From: an uncultured Pseudomonadota bacterium
GTDB taxonomy: Bacteria > Pseudomonadota > Gammaproteobacteria > Steroidobacterales > Steroidobacteraceae
Length of the DNA stretch: 39,070 bases
Direction: 5' to 3'
Assembly (NCBI GenBank): GCA_903862885.1
Contig: CAIOZU010000057.1
Coordinates: 1 to 39,070 of the forward strand
The notes under the pieces are model-generated. The model searched no databases. It was given only the letters and a program-made list of their open reading frames with translations, and was not told the DNA's origin. Positions 30,301 to 39,069 of this stretch are shown here, one piece after another. The first letter of the stretch is position 1. Every line of letters starts with the position of its first letter. Both the position numbers and the translations under genes were made by a program.

Positions 30301-31353
30301 TTTCCAGCGGTGGCATTGAGCCTCAGTGGTCGTGAGGGTGCGTGGCGTGCGTCGGTTGATGGGCCTGCGGCGCATGGCGTGATTGTGGTGCCGTGGGGTG
30401 CGCCCTCAGATCGGCCGGTGCGCATTGAGCTTGAGCGTCTGGCCTTAGGTGAGCGCGTGGTGACACCGGTGGGGGCTTCACCCGCGGACCCCATTGATCC
30501 GGCAGAGCTGCCCCCAGTGACTATCAACATCAAGAATCTGGAGGTGCAAAAGCGCAATTTCGGTGCGTTGAGTGCTCGCATCAAACGGGTGGATCAAGGT
30601 ATTGAATTAACCAGTGCCAATTTAAAAGGCAGTTCTTTTGAGGGGTCAGCGCAGGGCTATTGGACTCGGAAGGATGCGCTGCAGAGCACGCGCTTGACGT
30701 TCCAACTCGATAGCAACCATGTGCAAGACACCCTCGCTGCTTGGGGTTTTGAACCGACGCTCAACGCAAAGTCGGGGCGTGTCACGGGGGAGTTGCATTG
30801 GGGTGGGGGTCTGCAGGGTAGCGTATTGTCGCGCCTCACGGGCGAAGCGAAGTTGACGGTCGGTGAGGGGCAACTATTGACGGTTAAGCCGGGTGCCGGC
30901 CGGGTGTTGGGGCTATTTTCGCTGGCTGCTTTGCCGCGTCGCTTAACGCTTGATTTTAGTGATGTGACGGATAAGGGCTTCGCTTTTGACTCAATCAAAG
31001 GTGACTTTGAATTTCGAGACGGCAATGCCTATACGACCAATTTAGCTCTCAAGGGACCGGCCGCGCAGATTGGTATGGTGGGGCGAACGGGGCTTGCGAC
31101 ACGAGATTATGACCAGACTGCGAAAGTGGCCGGTAGCTTAGGAACCCCGTTGGCGGCGGCGGGTGTGCTGGCGGGCGGGCCCGCGGTCGGTGCGGCGCTG
31201 TTGCTGTTTTCGTCCGTGTTTAAAGAGCCACTCACCGGTATTACGCGAGGTTACTATCGCATCACGGGGAGCTGGGACAATCCGAAGATCGAGCGAATTT
31301 CTGCTGGCCAGTCGCGCGATGCCCCTGAAGCGCCTGCGGAGAATCATCAGTGA
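27382..31353 (+). CDS. yhdP: YhdP-like AsmA-family envelope protein
   Basis: This very large protein (1323 residues; E. coli YhdP 1266) has one N-terminal membrane helix (about residues 11-33, SAWILAGLLGVLIILVLMLH) and a long periplasmic beta-rich repeat region. Near the end is the typical GAALLLFSSVFKEPLTGITR followed by YYRITGSWDNPKIERI. YhdP, with TamB and YdbH, moves phospholipids from the inner to the outer membrane. The gene begins 6 bp after rng, the same order as in E. coli (yhdE-rng-yhdP-tldD). The middle sequence is divergent, so the family call rests on both ends, size and context. Confidence 0.9.
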   Translation: MTRYQQVIRWSAWILAGLLGVLIILVLMLHFWLARSPEIGSQVIDRVERLTGMHLIVSSVDARLGWYGPELVFRDAKIVLPNQTQPLIRARAGRVGFDLWRAIRTGRLASGRVVLEGAATDVVLTEHGVEFRGQGDWSETADVAHLALNDLPVGHVRIEDSSFTIQDERRGTAPWKVTQVALELERDVDALHLKGHVHLAASPGSEVAIDAHLNGQLDDLASVQWRAHIRFVRADLGPWASLWPTVAWLPRHAAGDLDVDADGAASVLTHVTARVDLHDVQLQQGPVIKTLAGQAIILHHAQAWSATAKDLTIESSGRSWRHGAFSVDLGFSDHRLVGGSIKSAGIDLSALSILSPLAPQDQVREALSALHPEGVLRAVDLTATKDAVSGAWRVTGAAGFKGVAIGALGPLPGIGRLDGQLTANGNHGRIDLTAEALTLDLQRVLRAPVYGDHLKALMTYRFETDGFHYVVRDLAAHSKDGSVSGGGSGWVPSNASESPHIDLDLNLKDISAQAAPQYLPGKIIPAGPMHWLDAAFISGTVPEAHLQLTGETRRFPFREGGGLFRVTLRFADMHLHYQDGFQDVEEATGTAEFKNQGFSVQASHARIGGLQVRDSTAGMVDFKDGQLTALAHVSGDVRDALSFLKGSPVGPSLGAYFSKITGQGPMTADVTLALPFKNFAERSIQVDGRLNHAEGKLPGIDDEFRDVSGAFSIHGLEIAVPDMTATAFGGPMHLHVATVPGTSKVLGERAWSVRADGHATGDHLQLLLGFTHGQWLQGAMDWHVEARAPRLEWRPKAVTVAVNGGPEIQSVSQEIETRYLPITAHLESTLVGMALRFPAPLAKLSDETRALKADVVLDPGLTEEQAKKPTPFKRRDRAHPAHLSLRASLGVDAGAFEWQLGATSELEHGTLRFGGGAPELRTSPGLWVDGHLANYDLSAWLSVHTSDDATRSLNGVLKGGTVTVDQLRFLGFQFPAVALSLSGREGAWRASVDGPAAHGVIVVPWGAPSDRPVRIELERLALGERVVTPVGASPADPIDPAELPPVTINIKNLEVQKRNFGALSARIKRVDQGIELTSANLKGSSFEGSAQGYWTRKDALQSTRLTFQLDSNHVQDTLAAWGFEPTLNAKSGRVTGELHWGGGLQGSVLSRLTGEAKLTVGEGQLLTVKPGAGRVLGLFSLAALPRRLTLDFSDVTDKGFAFDSIKGDFEFRDGNAYTTNLALKGPAAQIGMVGRTGLATRDYDQTAKVAGSLGTPLAAAGVLAGGPAVGAALLLFSSVFKEPLTGITRGYYRITGSWDNPKIERISAGQSRDAPEAPAENHQ

Positions 31354-31363
31354 GGCGTCGACC

Positions 31364-32179
31364 ATGAGTGTGTTTGCAGCGGTGCAGATGACATCGGGCG
31401 CAGATGTCGGTGAGAATTTGATCGCTGCCGGCCACTGGATCGAGGCCGCGAAAGCCGCCGGCGCACAGGTGGTTTTGCTACCTGAAAATTTTAATTTTCT
31501 CGGCATGCGCGATGGGGATAAGCGAGCGGTGGCCGAACCCTTTGGATCAGGTCCTACTCAGGATTTTCTATCGACCACTGCAAAGCGGCATGGCATTTGG
31601 ATCATTGCGGGCACGATGCCCCTGGTGGGTGAGTCGCAGGATGATCGAGTCACTAATACCTCTCTGGTGTATGACGCAGCCGGTCAGTGTGTGGCGCGTT
31701 ACGACAAGATGCATTTATTTGATGTGAACGTGCCGGGTCAGGCCACTGAGATCTATCGTGAGAGCACCCATGTGGCCCCCGGCAAGCAGGTGGTGCTGGT
31801 GGATACGCCGGCCGGTCGAGTCGGTTTATCGGTGTGCTATGACGTACGCTTTCCTGAGCTTTACCGTCAACTATCGGTGCAGGGTGCTGAGATTCTTGTG
31901 GTGCCGGCTGCGTTCACCGTCCCGACCGGACGGGCCCATTGGGAGGTGCTGTTGCGCGCGCGGGCGATTGAGAACCTGTGTTACGTGGTGGCGGCGGCGC
32001 AGTCCGGTACCCATTCGAATCGGCGTGAGACCTACGGTGACAGTCTCATTGTCGATGGGTGGGGGCGGGTTTTAACCCGCAGACCCCAAGGGTCTGGCAT
32101 CATCACAGCTGCGCTGGATCTAACGGCTTTGCGTCAGACTCGTGCTGAGTTTCCAGCGCTCAGCAATCGCGTCCTTTAG
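31364..32179 (+). CDS. nitrilase-superfamily amidase (deaminated glutathione amidase-like)
   Basis: The 271-residue protein starts MSVFAAVQMTSGADVGENL and has the nitrilase triad: Glu41 (LLPENFNFLG), Lys115 (RYDKMHLFDV) and Cys158 (SVCYDVRFPELYR). This Nit1/YbeM-like branch hydrolyses deaminated glutathione, a metabolite repair reaction; substrate assignment is from family likeness. A GAGG motif lies upstream of the ATG. Longer in-frame starts back to 31163 lie inside yhdP and are rejected. The place between yhdP and tldD is the same as I recall in Pseudomonas. Confidence 0.9.
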   Translation: MSVFAAVQMTSGADVGENLIAAGHWIEAAKAAGAQVVLLPENFNFLGMRDGDKRAVAEPFGSGPTQDFLSTTAKRHGIWIIAGTMPLVGESQDDRVTNTSLVYDAAGQCVARYDKMHLFDVNVPGQATEIYRESTHVAPGKQVVLVDTPAGRVGLSVCYDVRFPELYRQLSVQGAEILVVPAAFTVPTGRAHWEVLLRARAIENLCYVVAAAQSGTHSNRRETYGDSLIVDGWGRVLTRRPQGSGIITAALDLTALRQTRAEFPALSNRVL

Positions 32180-32196
32180 TTACTACGAGTATTTTT

Positions 32197-33660
32197 ATGG
32201 CGGCTGTTTTGCACACGGATGAGGCGTTGGCGATGGCCACGCGCATGATTTTAGAACCCGCCGGCCTAGACCGTGGGCGTCTCGAACAGGTGTTGGCCAT
32301 GATGCATCAACACCAGCTCGATGAAGCGGAGCTGTACTTTCAGTACGCGCGTGAGGAGTCCTGGTCGCTTGAAGATGGTATCGTAAAAGAAGGCTCGCAC
32401 AGTATTGATAAAGGTGTTGGGGTGCGAGCCATGGCGGGTGAGCGCACTGGCTTTAGTTATTCTGATGAGATTATCCTGCCCGCGATTCAGGAGGCCGCGC
32501 TCGCCGCGCGCGCGATTGCACGGCACGGTGCAACCAGCCGTCAGGGGATAGCGATTCCTTCAGTGCTCAATGGGCATCGCTTGTATGTGCCTGCAGACCC
32601 GATGGTGACCATGGCGGATCAGGATAAGGTGGCTTTCCTGATGTCGCTGGATCAAAGCGCTAGACGCCTAGACCCACGGGTCACGCAGGTCATGGCAAGC
32701 CTCGCGGCGGTCCATGAAATCATATTGGTGGTGAACTCATCGGGCGTGTATGCGGCCGATGTGCGCCCGTTGGTGCGCGTTAATGTCAGTGTGATCCTAG
32801 AGTCCAACGGTCATCGCGAGCAAGGGTATGTCGGCATGGGTGGCCGTTATGGCTTAGATGAATTGATCGCTCATGAGGCAGTACAGGATTTGCCACGACA
32901 AGCGATCCATGCGGCCAGCGTTAACTTAGAGGCGATTCCAGCCCCTGCCGGCACGATGACGGTGGTCTTAGCCAGTGGGTGGCCCGGTGTGATGCTGCAC
33001 GAAGCGGTGGGGCATCCGTTGGAAGGGGATTTTAATCGTAAGGGGACCTCGGCATTTTCAGGTCGCATGGGCGAAACCGTGGCCAGTGCTTTATGTACCG
33101 TCGTCGACGATGGCACCTTGGCCAGTCGGCGCGGGTCACTCAATATGGATGATGAGGGCACACCCACCCGCTGCACCACTTTGATCGAGAAAGGCGTGCT
33201 CACGGGTTATATGCAGGATCGATTGAATGCGCGACTGATGGGCGTGGCCTCCACCGGCAACGGTCGTCGTGAGTCCTACGCACACATGACGTTGCCGCGT
33301 ATGACCAATACGTATATGTTGCCCGGCCCCCATGATCCAGAAGAGATTATTCGTTCAGTCAAGAGTGGCTTGTATGCGGTGAACTTTGGTGGCGGGCAAG
33401 TGGATACCACCAGTGGTAAGTTTGTTTTTTCGACAAGCGAGGCTTACCTGATTGAAGATGGCCGGGTGACCCGACCCGTCAAAGGCGCTTCTTTGATCGG
33501 TTCTGGACCTGAGGTCTTAAATCGAGTGACGATGCTAGGGAATGATTTAAAGCTCGATGCCGGAGTCGGCATCTGCGGTAAGGAAGGTCAGACTATCCCC
33601 GTGGGCGTCGGCCAGCCGACCATGAAAGTCGATGGCTTGACGGTGGGTGGTACGGGCTAA
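32197..33660 (+). CDS. tldD: metalloprotease TldD
   Basis: The 487-residue protein contains the TldD zinc motif HEAVGHPLEGD, with His268, Glu269 and His273 as the HExxxH. It also has STSEAYLIEDGRVTRPVKGA and GKEGQTIPVGVGQPTMKV near the end. TldD forms a heterodimer with TldE/PmbA that degrades unfolded peptides through a narrow channel; the pair matures microcins and affects gyrase inhibitor sensitivity in E. coli. The partner pmbA is present at 35867-37201. It overlaps the convergent purK by 4 bp at their stops. Confidence 0.97.
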   Translation: MAAVLHTDEALAMATRMILEPAGLDRGRLEQVLAMMHQHQLDEAELYFQYAREESWSLEDGIVKEGSHSIDKGVGVRAMAGERTGFSYSDEIILPAIQEAALAARAIARHGATSRQGIAIPSVLNGHRLYVPADPMVTMADQDKVAFLMSLDQSARRLDPRVTQVMASLAAVHEIILVVNSSGVYAADVRPLVRVNVSVILESNGHREQGYVGMGGRYGLDELIAHEAVQDLPRQAIHAASVNLEAIPAPAGTMTVVLASGWPGVMLHEAVGHPLEGDFNRKGTSAFSGRMGETVASALCTVVDDGTLASRRGSLNMDDEGTPTRCTTLIEKGVLTGYMQDRLNARLMGVASTGNGRRESYAHMTLPRMTNTYMLPGPHDPEEIIRSVKSGLYAVNFGGGQVDTTSGKFVFSTSEAYLIEDGRVTRPVKGASLIGSGPEVLNRVTMLGNDLKLDAGVGICGKEGQTIPVGVGQPTMKVDGLTVGGTG

Positions 33661-34772
33661 GGGCGGCGCGCGCGGCGGCGTGTGCTAGGCGTTAGCTGCC
33701 GACTGAGTGTCTGCAGTGCTCGGTCTCGGGCCAGACTCGAGTCCGCCACGATCGTGGCATGACCCAGTTTTCGCCCGGCGCGCGCTTCCCGCTTACCGTA
33801 GTCATGCAGATGCACTCCCGGTTGTGCGAGCAAGCCCTTGCGCTCGGGAAGAGTGCCAATGAAATTCAGCATCGCTGAGTGCCCGCGGGCTTTCGTTGAT
33901 CCCAACGGCCAACCAAGAATGGCGCGCAGGTGATTTTCAAACTGACTGGTCACTGCCCCTTCGATGGTCCAATGTCCTGAGTTGTGGACACGAGGCGCCA
34001 TTTCGTTGGCAATTAACCGGCCGTCGGCGACAAAAAACTCAATCGCCAGCACGCCCACATAGCTGAAGTGTTCGAGCACTGTCCGCAGGTAGCGCTCCGC
34101 CAGGCGTTGCAAGCTTGGCGCCTTAAAGGGCGCACGGGTGCTTTGCAAGATGCCCTCATGGTGACTGTTCTCAGACAGTGGGTAGTAGGCTAACTCACCT
34201 GTTTTGCTGCGTACCGCGATCAAGGACACCTCGCGGCTAAAGCGAATAAAGCCTTCATAAATGAGGGCTTGCCCACCCAACACCGCTAAGGCTGCGGCCA
34301 CATCGCTGCGTTTTGTAATTCGATACTGGCCCTTGCCGTCATAGCCCATACGGCGCGTCTTCAAAATGCCCGGCAAGCCGATGTGTTGGATGGCTGCGAG
34401 TAAATCTGCTTCTGATTCCACCGCAAAAAAACCAGGCGTTGGAATGCCCAGTTGGGTGAATAGCTTTTTTTCAAGCACGCGGTCTTGGGCGACGGCCAGT
34501 GCGCTGGGTTGCGGATAGATGGGGGCGATCCCTTTGAGGGCGCGTAAGGAGGTGACCGGCACATTCTCCCAATCAAATGTCACGACATCGGCCCGCCGAG
34601 CGAGCGCTTTCAGTTGACGGATGTCGTCAAATTCACCGGTGACAATGGGGCCTACCTGGCCACCGGGGGTGTCCGCACTGCGGTCGTAAAATTCAAGCTC
34701 AATGCCCAGTGGATAGCCTGCTAGGGCCAGCATCCGTCCGAGCTGACCCGCCCCCAAACACGCGACTCTCAC
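33657..34772 (-). CDS. purK: N5-carboxyaminoimidazole ribonucleotide synthase
   Basis: PurK is an ATP-grasp enzyme that uses ATP and bicarbonate to make N5-CAIR from AIR in purine synthesis. The 371-residue protein begins [20 protein letters not shown] and shows [25 protein letters not shown] (ATP loop) and [24 protein letters not shown]. The C-terminal tail is Arg-rich. The stop overlaps that of tldD by 4 bp in a tail-to-tail arrangement. It follows purE with a 4-bp overlap on the minus strand, so purE-purK is a two-gene unit. Confidence 0.96.
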   Translation of the reverse strand: MRVACLGAGQLGRMLALAGYPLGIELEFYDRSADTPGGQVGPIVTGEFDDIRQLKALARRADVVTFDWENVPVTSLRALKGIAPIYPQPSALAVAQDRVLEKKLFTQLGIPTPGFFAVESEADLLAAIQHIGLPGILKTRRMGYDGKGQYRITKRSDVAAALAVLGGQALIYEGFIRFSREVSLIAVRSKTGELAYYPLSENSHHEGILQSTRAPFKAPSLQRLAERYLRTVLEHFSYVGVLAIEFFVADGRLIANEMAPRVHNSGHWTIEGAVTSQFENHLRAILGWPLGSTKARGHSAMLNFIGTLPERKGLLAQPGVHLHDYGKREARAGRKLGHATIVADSSLARDRALQTLSRQLTPSTRRRARRP

Positions 34773-35269
34773 GGTCGGTTGCCCAGTCTGGGATCGGGGC
34801 TGGCTAAGACCGTGGCGGTTTGATCCGCGCGAAATTGGTCAAGCGCCGTTTGGATGGGCAGATATTTATTCGCCAAGATGGCAGCAGCCAATAGGGCGGC
34901 ATTGATCGCCCCGGCAGGTCCAATCGCCAGTGTGCCCACCGGAATGCCGGCTGGCATCTGAGCGATCGATAAAAGCGAGTCGAGGCCTGAGAGCATTTTA
35001 GACTGTACCGGTACACCGAGCACAGGCAGCGCGGTTTTGGATGCCATCATGCCTGGCAAGTGGGCCGCACCGCCGGCGCCTGCAATGATCACCTCAAAGC
35101 CCTGATCGCGCGCCTGTGCTGCAAATGAAAACAGCAGATCGGGCGTGCGGTGAGCGGAGATCACTTTGACGTCGTGGGCAATGCCTAAACGCGTGAGCGT
35201 GTCTGCGGCACCTTGCATCGTCTCCCAGTCGGAGGTCGATCCCATCACAATGGCAACGAGAGGCTGCAT
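34769..35269 (-). CDS. purE: N5-carboxyaminoimidazole ribonucleotide mutase
   Basis: The 166-residue protein starts [20 protein letters not shown] and has the class I PurE signatures [10 protein letters not shown] (active-site His) and [12 protein letters not shown], with later [20 protein letters not shown]. It converts N5-CAIR to CAIR, the step after PurK. It starts 12 bp downstream of the yjgA end on the same strand, so yjgA-purE-purK may be one transcript. Length and motifs are normal. Confidence 0.97.
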   Translation of the reverse strand: MQPLVAIVMGSTSDWETMQGAADTLTRLGIAHDVKVISAHRTPDLLFSFAAQARDQGFEVIIAGAGGAAHLPGMMASKTALPVLGVPVQSKMLSGLDSLLSIAQMPAGIPVGTLAIGPAGAINAALLAAAILANKYLPIQTALDQFRADQTATVLASPDPRLGNRP

Positions 35270-35281
35270 AGGGGTCCTATT

Positions 35282-35815
35282 TTACTCGGCTTCCGCCGAC
35301 TCTGCGAGTGCTTGTCGTAAATAGCGGAAAAGTTCCCGGCCCGCTTTGGTGGCGGCTGCCCCAGGGGCTGCGACGCGGGCGGTTTCCATGAGGGCTTTCA
35401 GCCGGCCCACATCGAGGCCGGATAGGGTTGCTGCCAGCGCTTCCAGTGCGGGGGTGCCTTCGGCCAACAGACGATCCCGCCAATTTTCGACGCGGTGAAA
35501 GTCACGCGTCTCAAACTTTTGGCTTAATTCGCGGGCATCGATGACCGCACGGATGGCCTCGGCGTCCACATGGCGTAGGAGTTTTCCAATGCGCTGTCTG
35601 TGACGGGCGGCGGCACCATGTGAGGTGATGCGGTGGGCCAACTCAATGGCGTCTATCAGGGCTTCATTGAGGGGTAGGCCGGCTAACTCGGAAGGGGACA
35701 GCTCGACGAGCAGCACACCGAGGTCTTTAAGGCCCTCGGCATCCCGTTTGCGCTGGCTTTTACTCGGGCCATCGTACAGTGAGTCAATTTCATCGTCTTC
35801 GTGGTGCGACCGCAT
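35282..35815 (-). CDS. yjgA: YjgA/DarP ribosome-associated protein
   Basis: The 177-residue protein has the conserved pattern of E. coli YjgA (183 residues): acidic N terminus (EDDEIDSLYDGPSKSQRKRD), PLNEALIDAIELAHRITSHG, RQRIGKLLRHVDAEAIRAV, HRVENWRDRLLAEG and a terminal FRYLRQAL. DarP/YjgA binds late 50S precursors and promotes peptidyl transferase centre maturation. It is divergent from pmbA, as in E. coli, across a gap of about 50 bp. It is followed by purE and purK on the minus strand. Confidence 0.92.
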   Translation of the reverse strand: MRSHHEDDEIDSLYDGPSKSQRKRDAEGLKDLGVLLVELSPSELAGLPLNEALIDAIELAHRITSHGAAARHRQRIGKLLRHVDAEAIRAVIDARELSQKFETRDFHRVENWRDRLLAEGTPALEALAATLSGLDVGRLKALMETARVAAPGAAATKAGRELFRYLRQALAESAEAE

Positions 35816-35866
35816 ACCCTATCCTAGCCTAGAATAGCCTCTGGCTTCTTGTACACCTGGAGTTTC

Positions 35867-37201
35867 ATGCAATCCTCGACCTTGGCTTATGCGGATTTGG
35901 CCTCTTTGGTGGAGGGTGCGCTCGCCTGCGCCGCCGAGTCGGGTGCGACCGCGGCTGACGTCGGCATCAGTGTGGACACAGGCCTAGGGGTCACCGTGCG
36001 CTTAGGCGAGGTCGAAACCCTCGAGTATCAGCGTGATCGGGGCATGGGCGTGACCGTCTATGTGGGGCAAAAAAAGGGCACGGCCACCACCGGTGATTTA
36101 TCCGCTTCCGCCATCGCTGATACGGTGCGTAAGGCGGTATCGATTGCTCGATTTACCGCTGCCGACGCGTGTGCGGGCTTACCCGATCCTGACACCTTGG
36201 CGCGAGATATTCCGGATTTGGATTTATCTCACCCGTGGGATTTAGATGCGGAAGCGGGCATTGCACTCGCTAAGCGCTGTGAGGATGCGGCGCGCGCGAC
36301 TGATCCGCGCATCACCAATTCGGAAGGGGCGTCGGTCAGTGCGCATCAGTCGTTGCGTGTGTATGGCAATAGTTTGGGGTTTCTGGCGGGCTTTCCATCC
36401 TCCTACTACAGCGTCAGCTGCGTGGTCATGGGCGCGCAGGGGGATCAACAGGAGCGTGACTATTGGTACAGCGCGGCGCGTCGAGCGGAGGACTTAGAAA
36501 GCCCGGAGTCGATTGGCCAGCGTGCTGCACAGCGCACCGTGCAACGGTTGGGTGCGCGTCGTCTGAAAACCACGCGCGCGCCGGTGGTGTTTGTGCCGGA
36601 GTTGGCGCGTGGCTTGCTGGGCCATTTTCTGGGGGCGATTCGCGGTGGTGCGCAGTATCGCAAGAGCACTTTTTTGTTAGACGCGGCGGGTACACAGGTG
36701 TTCCCTGATTTTTTCGATCTGTCGGAACGACCGCACGTGCCGCGCGCCTTAGGCAGCGCGCCGTTTGATGGGGAAGGATGTGCCACCTTTGATCGTGAGT
36801 TAGTCGCGCGCGGGGTGTTGGGTGGGTATGTATTGAGTACCTATTCAGCGCGTCAGTTGGGCCTAAAGACCACGGGCAATGCCGGCGGCGTGCACAACCT
36901 GTTGGTGAAACCTGGGACGGATGATTTTGCCTCCTTGCTCAAACGCATGGGCCGTGGATTGGTGGTGACTGAATTAATGGGACAGGGTGTCAATGGGGTC
37001 ACCGGTGATTACTCGCGAGGAGCGGCCGGGTTTTGGGTTGAGGGCGGTGAACTGGCCTACCCGGTCAGTGAAATCACGATCGCTGGTAATCTGAAAGACA
37101 TGTATCGCAGTGTGGCGGCGGTCGGCTCCGACGTGGATCGCCGTGGTGCGATTCAGACGGGCTCGTGGCTGCTTGACACCATGACCATCGCGGGCGAGTA
37201 G
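35867..37201 (+). CDS. pmbA: metalloprotease PmbA/TldE
   Basis: The 444-residue protein has TldE family features: LEYQRDRGMGVTVYVGQKKG, GFLAGFPSSYYSVSCVV, RAPVVFVPELARGLLGHFLG and the final GVNGVTGDYSRGAAGFWVEG with EITIAGNLKDM. It lacks the HExxxH motif, as expected, since catalysis lies in TldD. The ATG at 35867 has a GGAG ribosome binding site; the upstream TTG at 35849 is rejected. It forms a heterodimer with TldD, encoded 2.2 kb upstream beyond purK-purE-yjgA. Confidence 0.96.
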   Translation: MQSSTLAYADLASLVEGALACAAESGATAADVGISVDTGLGVTVRLGEVETLEYQRDRGMGVTVYVGQKKGTATTGDLSASAIADTVRKAVSIARFTAADACAGLPDPDTLARDIPDLDLSHPWDLDAEAGIALAKRCEDAARATDPRITNSEGASVSAHQSLRVYGNSLGFLAGFPSSYYSVSCVVMGAQGDQQERDYWYSAARRAEDLESPESIGQRAAQRTVQRLGARRLKTTRAPVVFVPELARGLLGHFLGAIRGGAQYRKSTFLLDAAGTQVFPDFFDLSERPHVPRALGSAPFDGEGCATFDRELVARGVLGGYVLSTYSARQLGLKTTGNAGGVHNLLVKPGTDDFASLLKRMGRGLVVTELMGQGVNGVTGDYSRGAAGFWVEGGELAYPVSEITIAGNLKDMYRSVAAVGSDVDRRGAIQTGSWLLDTMTIAGE

Positions 37202-37235
37202 CCTGCCAGAGGCATCGTGTTTGCTTTGGCTACAC

Positions 37236-37254
37236 CACGTCCCATTGGGGCGTG
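37236..37254 (+). terminator. weak hairpin between convergent pmbA and purC
   Basis: CACGTCCC (37236-37243) pairs with GGGGCGTG (37247-37254), with one T-G wobble, around ATT. A clear T run is missing on either strand (ATGGCTTTA after it on plus). It is the only stem-loop I see in the 87-bp gap between the two stops. Confidence 0.3.
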
Positions 37255-37288
37255 ATGGCTTTAGGCGGCTCGAGTGAGGCAGTGGCGG

Positions 37289-38185
37289 TTAAGGCGCGGT
37301 GAGTCGCGTCAAGGCTTCCTGGTACTTGGCCGTTGTCCCGGCGATGACCTCAGGTGGCAGATGCGGCCCCGGTGCTTTCTTGTTCCAATCGAGTGTTTCT
37401 AAGTAATCGCGCACATATTGCTTATCGAAAGAGGGCGGGCTGGTGCCAGGCGCGTAGCTCACCAGTGGCCAGAAACGCGATGAATCCGGGGTGAGAATTT
37501 CATCCATCAAGATCAGCTGTCCATTGGCGTCTAGGCCAAATTCAAATTTGGTGTCAGCGATTAAGATGCCGCGCTTTAAGGCGTAGTCGGCGGCGTAGCG
37601 GTAGAGCGCCAGCGAGACTTTTTCTATCTGCTCCGTCAGTGGTGCACCGATGAGGCGAGCCACCGTCGCGGCTGACACGTTTTCATCGTGCGCGCCGGCC
37701 TCTGCTTTGGTGGCGGGTGTGAACAGTGGTGTGGGGAGCGGGTCGGCTTGTCTGAGGCCTTTCGGTAGTGGGATGCCGCAGACTTCGCCACTGTGTTGAT
37801 AATCTTTCCAACCCGAACCAATCAGGTAGCCGCGAATCACCGCCTCGACCGGCAGTGCGCGCAGGCGCTTGACCACGATGGCTCGGCCCCGGAGCAAGGC
37901 GCGTTCACTGGGATTGGTCACGAAGCGATCTACGTCAAGACCCGTGAGGTGGTTGATGGCCAGATGGGTCGTTCGCGCGAACCAGAAGTTTGAAATGGCG
38001 GTGAGTACCCGTCCTTTTTCTGGAATGGGGTCCGGTAAGATCACGTCGAACGCTGATAACCGGTCGGTGGTGACGATCAGCATATGGGCGTCATCCAGCG
38101 CATACACGTCGCGTACCTTGCCGCGGTGAATGAGTTCAAGACCGGTGAGTTGTGTCTCAAAAACCAAGTCTGAGGATGGGTTCAT
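37289..38185 (-). CDS. purC: phosphoribosylaminoimidazole-succinocarboxamide synthase
   Basis: PurC joins aspartate to CAIR, two steps after PurK. The 298-residue protein is the longer type (E. coli 237) and has the motifs IHRGKVRDVYALDD, TDRLSAFDVILPDPIPEKG, RGYLIGSGWKDYQ, IADTKFEFG and MDEILTPDSSRFWPL. It is on the minus strand, convergent with pmbA and divergent from djlA. With purE and purK it makes three purine genes within 4.5 kb. Confidence 0.96.
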   Translation of the reverse strand: MNPSSDLVFETQLTGLELIHRGKVRDVYALDDAHMLIVTTDRLSAFDVILPDPIPEKGRVLTAISNFWFARTTHLAINHLTGLDVDRFVTNPSERALLRGRAIVVKRLRALPVEAVIRGYLIGSGWKDYQHSGEVCGIPLPKGLRQADPLPTPLFTPATKAEAGAHDENVSAATVARLIGAPLTEQIEKVSLALYRYAADYALKRGILIADTKFEFGLDANGQLILMDEILTPDSSRFWPLVSYAPGTSPPSFDKQYVRDYLETLDWNKKAPGPHLPPEVIAGTTAKYQEALTRLTAP

Positions 38186-38280
38186 AGGACGGTATCTGCC
38201 TTGTCGCTGCTACCATGAACGGTGGCTCCGTCACGGAGACGCATTCTGGCAAGGTGTGGAAAGCAGGGTCAAGAAATCTG

Positions 38281-39069
38281 ATGGGTTGGACCGGAAAAAT
38301 TATTGGGGCCTCTCTGGGCTTCCTGGCGGGCCCTGTGGGGGCGGCGGTTGGGCTGCTCTTAGGGCACCGCTACGATCTGCAAGCGGCTCAGGCGGGCTCT
38401 GAGGGCGGCTCGGCTGATGCGCGCGAGATCTCTGCGGTTTTGTTCGAAGCTGCTTTTGCGGTGATGGGACATGTCGCGAAGGCCGATGGCCGTGTGTCCA
38501 ACGCGGAAATCGACGCGGCGCGCAGCATCATGCGGCAGATGCGTCTCGATGAAGCGCACGTACGCTTAGCGATTGATGCCTTTACCCGTGGCAAAGCCAC
38601 GGACTATCCCTTGCACGCCACACTCGATCGATTGCGCCGATTGTGTCGCTGGCGGCCTGATTTATTGCGATTTTTCATGGAAATTCAGTTGCGCGCAGCC
38701 TTGTTGGGCAATGATTTGGCGGGTCCCTCCCGCGATATTTTATGGGCAGTCGGTGAGCGCTTGGGTTTGCGTTCCATGGAGTTGATGGTCTTGGAGCAGG
38801 TTTTGCGTGGCCAGCGTGGCTTTGCGTACAGTCAAGCACCGCCCGCTGCGGGTGTGCGATTGCAAAGTGCCTACGAAACCTTAGGAATCACGACCAGTGC
38901 CAGCGACGCGGAGGTCAAGAAGGCGTATCGTCGTCTGATGAGCGAAAACCACCCGGATAAGCTCGTCTCGCGGGGACTCCCGGAGTCCATGCAAGAGTTA
39001 GCTACAGAAAAGACACAGCGCATCCGTGAAGCCTACGAAATCATCTCCGAGTCCCGCGGCCTCCGTTGA
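38281..39069 (+). CDS. djlA: membrane-anchored DnaJ-like co-chaperone DjlA
   Basis: The 262-residue protein begins MGWTGKIIGASLGFLAGPVG, a single membrane anchor with Gly-rich features as in E. coli DjlA (MQYWGKIIG). A TerB-like central domain (about residues 45-165) contains FAVMGHVAKADGRVSNAEID. The C-terminal J domain (about 190-262) has AYRRLMSENHPDKLVSRGLP, with the HPD that stimulates DnaK. Longer in-frame starts at 38215 precede the conserved membrane anchor and were rejected. The TGA ends one base before the end of the window. Confidence 0.93.
   Translation: MGWTGKIIGASLGFLAGPVGAAVGLLLGHRYDLQAAQAGSEGGSADAREISAVLFEAAFAVMGHVAKADGRVSNAEIDAARSIMRQMRLDEAHVRLAIDAFTRGKATDYPLHATLDRLRRLCRWRPDLLRFFMEIQLRAALLGNDLAGPSRDILWAVGERLGLRSMELMVLEQVLRGQRGFAYSQAPPAAGVRLQSAYETLGITTSASDAEVKKAYRRLMSENHPDKLVSRGLPESMQELATEKTQRIREAYEIISESRGLR

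Noticed and set aside
31163-31363. Longer N terminus for the nitrilase gene
   Set aside because: That stretch lies inside the conserved yhdP end, and family members start at MSVFAAVQM.
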